Source: Leucaena leucocephala (lineage: Eukaryota > Streptophyta > Magnoliopsida > Fabales > Fabaceae). From it: 64,000 bases of DNA. Position numbers and translations under genes: made by a program. The notes under the pieces were generated by a model. The model did not search any database and was not told the origin of the DNA. It was given only the letters and a program-made list of their open reading frames with translations. The stretch is taken from the NCBI GenBank assembly GCA_037074615.1, contig CM073545.1, forward strand, positions 10,434,001 through 10,498,000, given 5' to 3'. Of this stretch, positions 24,681-35,699 are shown piece by piece; positions within the stretch are counted from its first letter, which is position 1, and each line of letters begins with the position of its first letter.

Positions 24681-24691
24681 CCTATATATTT
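24681..24691 (+). promoter_or_regulatory. TATA box of copia element 3 LTR
   Basis: CCTATATATTT about 640 bp before the LTR end, followed by a GC-richer, AGGGTT-containing leader. The same site is at 31793-31802 in the 3' LTR. Inferred promoter, not tested. Confidence 0.55.
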
Positions 24692-24943
24692 GACATTAGG
24701 GGCTAGGGTTCTACACATCTCTACACACACATTCAGACGTGAGAAAAGGGGCAGGGAGAGTGCAAAAGGTTTGCAGATAAGAAACTGCCGAAATAGAGAC
24801 GGTAAGGACAGAATCTCTAGAAAGCCCTAGAGGGACAAGAGGCGCTAGCACGTCGTTCGCGATTGGAATGCTGTTCGTGTGGATACCGGTAGAGGAAGCT
24901 GATATGAGCTGTCGACTTCTTGCGATCGACCAGACACGAAGCA

Positions 24944-25202
24944 AGGTCGCGACCTATTTACACTGAGGTCGCGACCATACGGGCATCTGAACGTCAAAAA
25001 TCTGAAAAGACGAGACAGGTCGGGACTTGAAGCTGACGAGGTCGCGACTACAAACTCCAGAGACGTCCGGTCGCGACGTGAAGCAGAGTAGGTCGCGACT
25101 AACAACTCCAGAGGCGACAGGTCGCGACTAGAAGCTGAGGAGGTCGCGACTGAAAGTTTCAGAGGCGAGGAGTCGCGACTAGAGGACACTGAGGTCACGA
25201 CC
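24944..25202. repeat. GGTCGCGAC array in LTR leader
   Basis: About ten copies of GGTCGCGAC or one-base variants. In the best part, spacings alternate between about 30 and 22 bp, giving a ~51-bp higher-order unit with CTCCAGAG and GAAGC(T)GAG spacers. The array recurs at 32057-32314 and 43889-44145, and partly at about 48060-48190. Confidence 0.85.
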
Positions 25203-25324
25203 AAAGCTCGAATACTGAAGGTAACACTTCTTTCTCGTTGACTTAAACACATTCGGTAGATCCTGGATGGGAATGGAAAATTTTTAAAGTTAATTTCCGC
25301 TGCGTGTCTTGCAATTCCCAACAG

Positions 25325-25337
25325 TGGTATCAGAGCC
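25325..25337 (+). other. Primer binding site of copia element 3
   Basis: TGGTATCAGAGCC, exact tRNA-Met-type primer site one base after the LTR. Confidence 0.92.
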
Positions 25338-26510
25338 ATGCCATTTTGTGTTTAAGTTAGGTTTGATTGTTGATACATGTGATGTATGTTAGACTTCTTA
25401 GCTGATTATATGATAACATGCGAGATATATATGATATATATGGAATCTGTTTATGTATGACATATACGGAATCTAAAAGGAAACTGAAATCGGTGGTGTA
25501 TGTTAATTGATTTGATCAATTAATATTAATGGGGTCTAAGGAAATAGAATTAAGATTCTTGATCAAAAATTTCCATTGGGGCGCTGCCCCACATCCCGCC
25601 CGCTAACCGGCTAGCGGGACCACCGTGGCTATCTAATCGTAGCGCAACATAATCGTAATATGTACTGACTTTTCTAATATATGAATATTTTGAAACATTT
25701 ATTACCCTTCAAATAGTATGAATTTTGATTCTTGAATGTTTGGGTATGGTGAACAATATGGCTCTAGATTACAAGTGTTATAATTTTTCTAAATACGCCC
25801 TGCGTGTCGTGCCTTCCTCTAATGACTCTCGTTGTACATTCTCTTCTCATCTCACTCCCCTCGAATGTTAAAACGAGGTTTCCTTATGTAATTTTCCTAT
25901 TCTAATTAGACAGCTTCTCTCATTGGCTTGAGGGGACTTAGGATAGGTGAGCCATATTGTATCACGTTTAAGATTATGCATCTTTTGATTAGATCACTGC
26001 ATGTATGTTTTATATGCATAATACTGGTATGAGATACAACCGAGATACATGCAAACCGGATAATTAATTAAACCCTCTAAAAGAAATCTTAAGTCATATA
26101 CCGTCAATTAATGAACACTTGTCGAAACCTCGATCGCTCATTTATAGGCTCCACCAAAGTGGGTGCATTTGAGTTATCTTGGGGAGATAAGCAAGAGTAA
26201 TGGTGCTACTCTTATGTTTATTATTGTTTGACTTAATTGAGATTATCAAAACGGTTTTGGGTCTCAAGGCATTAGATGGGATTAAAACATGCCGGATCAT
26301 ATGATGATGGAATCCCATAAATATGTAAGAGTTACATTTGATGGAATTGGTAAAGTTGTTACCTACCTAAATAACTTAAAGTTGAGCGTCCTGCCAAAGC
26401 GGACTCAAGTTTAAGCCAAATATGGATCTTAGCCCACTAATTATTACATTGAGGGTTGTTTTATTCAGTGGGAGATTGCTAATTAAATTGCTTATTTTAA
26501 TTGTAGAATC
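25338..26510 (+). other. Untranslated leader of copia element 3
   Basis: 1.17 kb between primer site and gag ATG with no convincing ORF. Confidence 0.7.
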
Positions 26511-29500
26511 ATGATGACTAGTAATACTGCTACATTATCGTTGCGATTTGTCCTTGAGAAGGACAAACTTAATGGGACAAACTTTCTTGACTGGTTCAGG
26601 AACTTGAGAATTGTTCTCAAGCAGGAAAGAAAGGTATATGTCCTAGATCAACCCATTCCTGAGGAGCCAGCAGCCAATACTCCTAGAGCTCAGAGATTCT
26701 TATGCGAAGCATAAGGAAGACTCTGTCGATGTGGGATGCTTGATGCTTGCCACCATGGTTCCGGAGCTCCAAAGAGATCTGGAACACATAGAGGCTTATG
26801 AGATGATTGTACATCTTAAGGAAATGTTCCAGCAACAGTCAAGGCAAGAGAGGTATGAGACCACTAAGGCCTTACATTCCTGCAAGATGGCTGAAGGTGC
26901 ATCAGTGAGTACTCATGTCTTAAAGATGAAAGGGTACATTGATCACCTTGAGAGGCTTGGATTTCCCATGAGCCAGGAGCTAGCTACAGATTTGATCTTG
27001 AACTCACTCCCAGAAAGTTATGACCAGTTTGTCATGAACTACAACATGAACAACATGGAGAAATCTATTTCTGAACTGCATGGGATGCTTAAAACTACTG
27101 AGCCGACTGTTAAGAAGAAGCCCAGCACAGTTTTGATGGTTCAGAAAGGAAAGGGTATGAAAAAGAAAGGCAAGGGGAAGGGGAAGGGTCATGGCTCATC
27201 TGGTAAGACCAAAGAGTCAGGCAAGGCCGAAACCAAGCCTACACCAAAGAAGGCAAAGCCTCCAAAGGAAGGAGTTTGCTTCTTCTGCAATGAACCGGGT
27301 CATTGGAAGAGGAATTGCAAACTCTACCTTGAAGATCTGAAAAAGAACAAGAAGGATAGCGGGGCTATCGCTTCAGGTATTTATGTTATAGACATTCATC
27401 TCTCTACTTCCACTACATGGGTATTAGATACTGCATGTGGTTCTCACATTTGTACAAATGTGCAGGGCCTAAAGGACAGTAGAAAGCTGAAGAAGGGCGA
27501 AGTTGACCTACGAGTTGGAAATAGAGCAAAGGTTGCTGCTTTAGCTGTAGGCACTTATGAATTAGTTTTGCCCACTGGGCTTTTGTTAGTTTTGAACAAT
27601 TGCTATTATGTTCCTGCTTTGAGTAGTAACATTGTTTCTCTTTCTTATTTGGATAAGGAAGGTTACACTTCCATTTCTGGGAATGGTAAATGTTCCATTT
27701 ATCGTAATGATATTTTCTATGCTCATGGTGATTTGCATGTTGATCATTACATATTAAACTTGGAACAACCTAATCATGGAAATATCTATAACATAACCGC
27801 CAAAAGGGTCAAACCAAATGATTTGAATCCGACATACCTCTGGCACTGTCGTCTGGGCCATATAAATGAGAAACGCATTTCTAAACTCCATCAAGATGGA
27901 TTTCTCAACTCATTTGATTTTGAATCATATGATACTTGTGAATCTTGTTTGTTAGGTAAGATGACAAAGTCACCTTTCACTGGGCACAATGAGAGGGCCA
28001 CTGATTTGTTGGGACTCATACATACAGATGTGTGTGGACCGATGAATACAAATGCCACAAGAGGTTATTCATACTTCATCACATTCATAGATGATTTCAG
28101 TAGATATGGCTACGTCTATCTAATGAAACATAAATCCGAATCTTTTGAAATGTTCAAGATATTTCAAAATAAAGTACAAAACCAGCTTGGCAAAACAATT
28201 AAAGCCCTTTGATCTGATCGAGGTGGTGAATATTTGAGCCAAGAGTTTATCGATCATCTTAGGAATTGTGGGATAGTCTCACAATTGACTCCTCCAGGAA
28301 CACCACAATGGAATGGCATTTCTGAACAGAGGAATCGAACACTATTGGATATGGTTCGATCCATGATGAGTCGAACAGATCTTCCACCGTCCTTTTGGGG
28401 CCACGCCCTAGAGACAGCTATGTTCACACTAAATCGTGTTTCATCTAAGGCAGTTGAAAAGACTCCCTATGAGATATGGACTGGGAGGAAACCTAGTTTA
28501 TCTTTTCTTAAGATTTGGGGATGTGAGGTCTATGTTAAGCAACAAGCCTCAGATAAGTTAGCGCCCAAATCTTCAAAGTGCCTTTTTGTGGGATATCCTA
28601 AGGAAACCAAGGGATATTATGTCTACTACCCCACTGATAACAAAGTGTTTGTTGTCAGAAATGGTATCTTTCTAGAACGAGAATTTATCTCTAAAAGAAC
28701 CAGTAGGAGTAAGGTACACCTCGAAGAAGTTCGAGAGCCACAAGACACCACAGAACTACAGATGGAAAATAGAGAAGACTCACAACAAGTTGTTGAGACT
28801 CCTCAGGTCACGCAAGGCCCACGGCGATCTAATAGGGCACGACTTCAGCCTCAGAGATATGGATTTCTGATTTCTGACAATCGTGATGTGTTGCTCATTG
28901 AGCATAATGAGCCAACTACCTATCGAGAAGCTATAGTGGGACCTAACTCTGAAAAATGGCTTAGTGCCATGAAGTCTGAGATGCAATCCGTGTACGACAA
29001 TAAGGTATGGACCTTAGTCGACCCGCCTGAAGGTGCAAAAACCGTCGGGTGCAAGTGGGTTTTTAAAGAGAAAATCGACATGGATGGCAATGTAAATATC
29101 TTCAAGGCACGACTGGTTGCAAAAGGATTTACTCAAACTCATGGTGTGGACTATGATGAGACCTTTTCCCCAGTAGCAATGGCCAAATCAATCAGAATTG
29201 TCCTTGCCATTACAGCATATTATGACTATGAAATATGGCAGATGGACGTCAAGACAACCTTCCTTAATGGAAAGCTCCTTGAGGATGTGTACATGACACA
29301 ACCTGAAGGATTTGTGCGTTTTGAGGACTCTGGTAAGGTGTGCAAGCTTCAAAGGTCCATTTATGGACTGAAGCAAGCATCTCAGAGTTGGAATCATCGT
29401 TTTGATGAAGTAGTCAAAGAGTTTGGATTTCTTCAAAACATTGATGAACCTTGTGTGTACAAGAAGGTTAGTGGGAGCACAGTTGTATTTTTGGTACTCT

Positions 29501-30490
29501 ATGCCGATGACATCCTACTCATTGGGAATGACATTCCTACCTTGCAGATTGTCAAGTCTTGGTTAGGAAAATCTTTCTCGATGAAAGACTTGGGTGAAGC
29601 CACCTACATCCTAGGAATTAGGATCTATAGAGAGATCTAAAAGGCTTCTAGGACTGAGTTAGAGCACATATATAGACAAGATACTGCATAGGTTCAGTAT
29701 GCAGGAATCAAAGAGGGGTTTGATACCCATGTCTCATGGTATTCACCTCAGCAAGGATTTGTGTCCTAGTACACCAGATCAGCGAGGTCACATGAGTAAG
29801 GTTCCATATGCTTCGGCCATAGGATCTATCATGTACGTCGTGTTATGTACTCGACCGGATGTCTCGTTTGCCTTAAGTATGACTAGCAAATATCAACAGG
29901 ACCCCGGTGAGGGCCATTGGACTGCTGTCAAGAATATCCTTAAGTACTTAAGAAGGACTAAGGACTTATTCTTGGTCTATGGTGGATTGGATGACGAGCT
30001 CTATGTAACTGGTTACATAGATACAAGTTTCCAAACTGACCAGGATGACCAGAAATCGCAATCTGGATACATATTCCTCTTGAATAATGGAGCGGTAAGT
30101 TGGAAGAGCACTAAGCAGAGTACTGTAGCAGATTCTGCAACGGAAGCTGAGTATATAGCAGCATCTGATGCAGCTAAGGAGGCCGTTTGGATAAGGAAGT
30201 TCATTACAGAACTAGGGGTGGTACCTACCATCTCAGATCCAATAACTTTGTTCTGTGACAATAGTGGAGCCATTGCACAGGCCAAAGAGCCTAGGTCACA
30301 TCAAAGGACCAAGCATATACTGAGGCGATTTCATCTCATCAGAGAAATCAATGATAGAGGTGATATCAAAATATTCAAGGTAGCAGGGCAAGACAATGTT
30401 ACTGATCCTCTAACAAAGCCGCTTGTGCCAGCAAAACATGAGTGTCATGTTAGGTCAATGGGAATTAGGCAAATTAATGATTGTACCTAG
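26511..30490 (+). pseudogene. gag-pol of copia element 3
   Basis: Nearly full-length polyprotein. Gag starts at 26511 and shifts frame near 26700. A basic KKKGKGKGKG tract precedes the zinc knuckle CFFCNEPGHWKRNC (complete CX2CX4HX4C). The protease reads LDTACGSH, with alanine in place of the active-site glycine (27433-27435). The integrase zinc region (HCRLGHIN ... CESCLLGK) and core residues (HTDVCGP, FIDDFSRYG, NGISEQ) are kept. A TGA at 28210-28212 interrupts the integrase in the KAL*SDRGGEY context. RT keeps WQMDVK and the YADD box. A frameshift near 29635 and a TAG at 29660-29662 precede RNase H, which ends at 30490. Four lesions make this copy non-autonomous, although its enzymes are still easy to read. 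Confidence 0.93.
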
Positions 30491-30493
30491 TAC

Positions 30494-30504
30494 AAGTGGG
30501 AGGG
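30494..30504 (+). other. Polypurine tract of copia element 3
   Basis: AAGTGGGAGGG directly before the 3' LTR. Confidence 0.85.
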
Positions 30505-32435
30505 TGTTGGAGATTGTGCCCTAGGGGCCAATCATTATCTTATGAACATTGTTGATTTATGAATTTCTTAATTATGTTATCATATTATTTGCATGTTTAC
30601 TATGATGACAATCCTTGGATAACTCGTGATCTTATCCTAAATGTCCCTGGTCTGTCATCTATGCGGGAGCAGAGATGAAATAAGACCAGTATGACTTTGA
30701 AGATATATAGAGATATAAATCAAAGTCATAAGCACATGTAAGAGTACAGGGTGTTGGACCGACCCGCTATGAGAGAGCTGCATGGGTCAAGTCATAAGCT
30801 TCTCTCATATACAAGCCATGTCACTATGCCCTTTGACCTGAGATCATCATAGATTCCTACATGACAAACGCTCAGCTTTGACCTAGTCAAAAGTCACTTT
30901 TGACCGAGTGATCATAAAGGCTATGCTCGGGCTTAGTGGTTTTTCATGCGGAGGAATGTGAATGGTCAAGATGGAATTTGTCCCTCACATTCGTAGAGAG
31001 ATATTACTGGGCCCCTCGATGAGTGAGTTTGAGAAATGTATGGCCATACTGGAATGGAAGGGTAGTTCCATTTCTATATTCAGACTACTCAGGGATCGAG
31101 AAAGTAACGGTCAGGAACAGGAGGATGACGTTCTCCATGCCTCATCCTTGACCGAAATATCGTGTGACAAAAGGGACGTGATATGGTTGTATGAAAGGTT
31201 ACATCGTTTATCGATCCTCATATGTTTTGGGTAGTTGTAATGCCTTGCTAGAGACCGCTTACGACTTGTGGGTCAGTATAGTAACTGGGCCACTGCCAAC
31301 TTCATATGGGCCTACAGGGTCTCACACAAAACAGCCCAATACGAGCTATGATGTCCAGATTCATTAAATCTAAGAGATGTCTAGATTCAATGAATAATCT
31401 AGGGTGGATATATATTTTATATATATATATAAATTTGTATATATATATTATATATAATATAAGAGATATTTATAAGATTTAATTTATAAGGATAAATTAA
31501 ATCTCGATCACTTTTGAATTTAAATTTAAATGGATATGATCTATTTGAATTTGAAATTCAAATTGATAAGATATCTCAAATTTGATTTATGAGAAAAAAT
31601 CAAATATAATTCTGTCTTATCTTTATTTTAAATTAAATAAATAGGTGAATTAAATCTGTGGGACGGATTTAATATAAACCATATTTATTTAATCAGTTTC
31701 TTATTAAATTATGCAATATATGATATTGTATTAATTCAGAATTAATATAAGATTAATTCTGAAGTCCGGCCCTATTAGAAGCCCGATAGCTTCCTATATA
31801 TTTGACATTAGGGGCTAGGGTTCTACACATCTCTACACACACATTCATACGTGAGAAAAGGGGCAGGGAGAGTGCAAAAGGTTTGCAGATAAGAAACTGC
31901 CGAAATAGAGACGGTGAGGACGGAATCTCTAGAAAGCCCTAGAGGTACAAGAGGCGCTAGCACGTCGTTCGCGATTGGAACGCTGTTCGTGTGGATACCG
32001 GTAGAGGAAGCTGATCTGAGCTGTCGACTTCTTGCGATCGACCGGACACGAAGCAAGGTCGCAACCTATTGACACTGAGGTCGCGACCATACGGGCATCT
32101 GAACGTCAGAAATCTGAAAAGAGGAGACAGGTTGGGGCTTGAAGCTGACGAGGTCACGACTACAAACTCCAGAGACGTCCGGTCGCGACGTGAAGCAGAG
32201 TAGGTCGCTACTAACAACTCCAGAGGCGACAGGTCGCAACTAGAAGCTGAGGAGGTCGCGACTGAAAGTTCCAGAGGTGAGGAGTCGCGACTAGAGGACA
32301 CTGAGGTCGCGACCAAAGCTCGAATACCGAAGGTAACACTTCTTTCTCCTTGACTTAAACACATTCGGTAGATCCTGGCTAGGAATGGAAAAAATTTAAA
32401 GTTAATTCCCGCTGCGTGTCTTCCAATTCCCAACA
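30505..32435 (+). repeat. 3' LTR of copia element 3
   Basis: Colinear with 23395-25323 and close to identical. Differences are scattered single bases and short indels, such as GGACTGACC against GGACCGACC near the start. Confidence 0.95.
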
Positions 32436-32645
32436 TAGTGAAATACTCAGAGAAATTCTGAGGATTAGACGTATACCAACTGGTTAGGCTAAAACAGTAT
32501 AAACTAACTATGCAATTATCTTCTATCTTCTTCTTTTAGCGAAATCATTCTATACTTAATATTTTTTATTTCATTTAAAGTTTTAATTTTTTAATATCAC
32601 CCAATTCATCCCACTCTTGGGTGAAACTACCAGAATAACACTTAC

Positions 32646-32930
32646 TAGGCCTCAATGATGTATTTGAAGAAGTGAGAAGCAGAATTATGGGCTTGAAAGC
32701 TCTACCATCACTGTTTGAAGTCTTCAGTATGGTCAAATTTGAAGAAAGATGAAGATGCCTCTTAAGGTAATCAAGCTCCAGTAGAAGGCTCAACTCTAGA
32801 TGCAAAAGATCCTCAAGCATATGAAGGCTATGAGAAAAAGGGGAACAAGTAGTGTAATTATTGTAATAAGAAAGGTCATACCAAAGATGAATGTTGGAAA
32901 TTGCATGGAAAACCATGCCAAGGGAAATAG
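32646..32930 (+). pseudogene. copia element 2 gag, 3' part with zinc knuckle
   Basis: Resumes right after the solo LTR with LNDVFEEVRSRIMGLKALPS, typical of copia Gag. The knuckle CNYCNKKGHTKDEC near 32855-32895 is complete, but stops and shifts surround it. Confidence 0.8.
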
Positions 32931-33099
32931 AGACAATAATAAGATGGAAAAAACTATCATGCCTCCTCTGAGAAAATAGGTGATGGTGGAGACAGAATGA
33001 CCAAAGAAGAACTTCATATATTTTGAAGGATGCTTGAAAAACACAAGTCTAAATCTGTCTCCAATATCAACTTAATCATGTAAGGTAATTCAATTATAG

Positions 33100-35300
33100 T
33101 CCTTAATACTATGATGACTAGTGATGAGACATGGATTGTTGACTCTGGCACTACAATCACATGACGGGTAATAAGTCATTTTTCAAAACCCCTAGATAGT
33201 GCCATGAGAGCTTAAGAGTAAAAGTGGCAACTAGACTGTTTACCAAAGTTGAAGGTGTAGGAACTATGGTTTTATATGATAATGTAGTGATTCACAATGT
33301 TTTCGCAATATCTTATTTGTTCCTTCCCTGACTTGTAGTTTGATATTTGTAAGCAAACTAACAAAATGCCAAGTATGTAGGGTGATATTTGATGACATTT
33401 GTTGTGTTTTTAGGATTTGACCTCGAGGAGGACGATTTTGACTACGTAGGAATGGGATGGACTCTACTACTTTGAAGGAGCAAACATGAAGTCTAATGGA
33501 GGACGAAAAGCATTGGTTAGCTCCCATTCTCAAAATAAAGATGTAATATTGTGTCACCAGAGATTAGGCCACCCCAGTTTTGATTATATGAAGCATATGT
33601 TTCCAACTTTATTAAATAAAAATTCTCCTCCTTTTCATTTGAAACTTGTCAGATTGCCAAGTACACACAAGCCTTTGACCCTAAACTATCTTACATACCC
33701 ACTTTTCTGTTTATAATAATCCATAGTATTTTGGGCTCCATCCAACAACAAAACTCGAATTGAAACAAAGTGGTTTGTCACATTCATAGATGACCATACC
33801 CCAATTCTGAACTTTTATTAAAGTTATAAGGAGTTACAATGCCAAAGAGTATGTGAGTGGAGCGTTAAAAGAGTTTCTTGACCATCAAGGAATTTGCCAC
33901 CAAACCTCACGTGTCTATACTCCCCAGTAAAATGGAGTAGTTGAGCAAAAGAATTGACACCTTTTGGAAGTAACTAGAGCCATTATAATGCAGAGGAATG
34001 TTCCTAATATGTTTTGGGGTGATGCCATGCTAACTGCAATATATTTGCTAAACCAAATGGCTTACAAAGTCCTCAATTTCAGCACTCCCATTCAAACACT
34101 CTTTACTACTTATCCTGACTTACCCATCATCAATACCATCCCATAAAAAGTCTTTGGGTGTGTTGTCTTTGTTCATACTCATAATGGGGGTAAATTGGGT
34201 GGGTGCTAGAGCAAAAAAGTGCATTTTTCTTAGTTATTCCTTAACTCAAAAGGGTTATAAGTGTTATTGTCCTACCACTCGAAAACTTACAATCTCTAAA
34301 GCATTTTTTTACGAGGATAATGCATACTATCCCAAATTACACATTCAGGGGGAGAATTGTGGAGTGGAATGGCTAATTACACCTGAGCCTATACTAAACT
34401 CAACTGGGAATGATGAAATATCTATCACTCAACTCAAGAAAGCCTTGGGTAGGGAATTCAAAGTGAAAGACCTAAGTCACATGAAATACTTTCTCGAAAT
34501 GGAGATTGCTAGATCCAAAAAAGGTATAAGTGTGTACCAACAGAAATACACAATAAATTTACTCCATGAAACAGGGATGTTTGGGTGTGCTCTATAATGA
34601 GACTCCTATGGAAGAGTCATGCAATTTGGAAGTCAACTCAAAAAGGGTACCGGTTGACTCAGAAAGATATAGATGACTCATGGGTAAGTTAATATACTTA
34701 ACTAATACCTCAACTTGACATTAGCTACTTAGTTGGGGTAGTGAGCCAATTTATGCACTAACCTCACAGAACATATGGAAGCAATGTACAAAATCTTAAC
34801 CTTCCTCAAACTCAACCCTGGAAAAGGAATATTCTTTAAAAAGGGAAATATAAGAAGCATAGAGATTTACACTAATGCAGATTATGGGAGAGCTGTGGAT
34901 AACAAGAGATCAATCACAGGTTATTATACTTATGTTAGGGAAACTTGGTCACTTAGTGGAGTAAGAAACAGATAGTAGTCTCGAGAAGCAGTGCTAAAGC
35001 TAAATTAAGAGCTATAGCCCTAGGGGTATGTGAAAGAATATAGGTGATTAGACTCCTGAAGGAGTTGAGAATTCCCTATGAAGGCCCACTGAACCTCTGG
35101 TGTGATAAGATAACCAAGAATCTGGTGTATCATGACAAATAAAACATGTCAACATTGATCGACACTTTATCAAAGAGAAGGTAGAAGGTGGCATCATCAA
35201 CTTGGGCTATGTGCGCTCAGCTGATTAGATTGTTGACATCATGACCAAGCCTCTAGCTAGAGTCAAGTTTGAAGGGCTTAAAAGCAAGCTAGGAATGATT
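33100..35300 (+). pseudogene. copia element 2 pol, RT core deleted
   Basis: Pieces in order: protease (WIVDSGT near 33133), pre-integrase (LCHQRLGHPSFDYMKHMF, 33550-33610), integrase core (TFIDDHTP near 33785; MFWGDAMLTAIYLLNQM near 34010), integrase tail (34200-34390), the last part of RT (REFKVKDLSHMKYFLEMEI, 34450-34510) and RNase H (IEIYTNADYGRAVDNKRS, 34860-34920, to about 35290). The sequence jumps near 34400 from integrase tail to late RT, so the catalytic RT core including the YVDD region is missing. Confidence 0.82.
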
Positions 35301-35319
35301 GATATGTAGTATCCAGTTC

Positions 35320-35328
35320 GAGGGGAGT
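35320..35328 (+). other. Polypurine tract of copia element 2
   Basis: CGAGGGGAG immediately before the 3' LTR. Confidence 0.75.
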
Positions 35329-35531
35329 GTTAGAATTAAAGCCCTCAATTATCTTTGTTTATTTTGCCATAATTAGTGTTATTTCAGCAGATTTGTTTCC
35401 TAATTTATATGTCCAATTTATTTCCTAATTTTTACACATTTATGGTGCATTCATATTTGAATAAATGGATGCCTATATATTATACCTATTTCATTATCAA
35501 TAATAATACGCGGAAGAATGATTCGTGATCA
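35329..35531 (+). repeat. 3' LTR of copia element 2
   Basis: TGTTAGAATTAAAGCCC ... colinear with 20716-20938. The last ten bases are less similar, so the exact end is uncertain. Confidence 0.82.
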
Positions 35532-35691
35532 AGGACTTCCAATCTTTGCAAATAGAGGTGAATTTCATAAGAGACATAAGGGGTAGTCTTAAAATTTTCA
35601 ACAAAATTTCTGGAGGAAAATCACCAGAAATCTCTTTCAACTTGGAACTCCCGATTCTATCCTTTGTAGTTAATTCTCTGCTCCTTGGCAC
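35532..35691 (-). pseudogene. F-box gene 5' fragment
   Basis: The minus-strand frame reads an F-box domain, FPPEILLKILRLPLMSLMKF then CKDWKSLITN, the SKP1-binding motif of SCF ubiquitin ligase adaptors. It stops where the copia element 2 LTR begins; the last residues of the frame are LTR-encoded. There is no ATG upstream, because a TAA precedes a GTG at 35691. The rest of an F-box protein is not adjacent. The copia insertion or a linked deletion probably destroyed this gene. Confidence 0.7.
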
Positions 35692-35699
35692 TTAATATA

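Larger units (their letters stand above)
23395..25323 (+). repeat. 5' LTR of copia element 3
   Basis: TGTTGGAGATTG ... TTCCCAACA. A TATA box, CCTATATATT, lies at 24681-24690, so the last ~0.6 kb is probably transcribed leader (R/U5). An AT-rich (TA)n block lies at about 24298-24360 and the GGTCGCGAC array at 24944-25202. A 90-codon open frame (23851-24123, and in the other LTR) matches no known family. Confidence 0.95.
23390..32440 (+). mobile_element. Full-length Ty1/copia element 3, 1.93-kb LTRs
   Basis: Element 23395-32435 (9,041 bp) flanked by TAGTG at 23390-23394 and 32436-32440, a perfect 5-bp target duplication. LTRs are 1,929 and 1,931 bp and differ at only a few percent of positions by eye, so this is the youngest insertion of the stack. 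Primer site, gag-pol and polypurine tract are all present. Long LTRs and pol text resemble the Angela/BARE-type group, but the lineage is not formally assigned. Confidence 0.95.
21884..32640. mobile_element. Solo LTR inserted in copia 2 gag (split by copia 3)
   Basis: The segments 21884-23394 and 32441-32640 together form a 1.7-kb non-coding unit flanked by CTTAC at 21879-21883 and 32641-32645, a 5-bp target duplication. It starts TATTAGACTC (TG start decayed to TA) and ends AATAACA. Only one LTR is present, so it is probably a recombination-derived solo LTR; the family is not assigned. It was later split by copia element 3. Confidence 0.75.
20716..35531 (+). mobile_element. Ty1/copia element 2 (outer host of nested stack)
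   Basis: Plus-strand copia element with short LTRs (20716-20938 and 35329-35531), a perfect primer site, gag, protease, integrase and RNase H remnants and a polypurine tract. Its own sequence is about 20716-21883 plus 32646-35531; everything between is later insertion. Its own length without inserts is roughly 4 kb because most of RT has been deleted. No clear target duplication survives. Confidence 0.88.

Noticed and set aside
24845..25339. 164-codon minus-strand ORF (and its copy at 31957-32436)
   Set aside because: It is the antisense of the repetitive GGTCGCGAC array in the LTR, where repeated units lack stops by composition; no family match.
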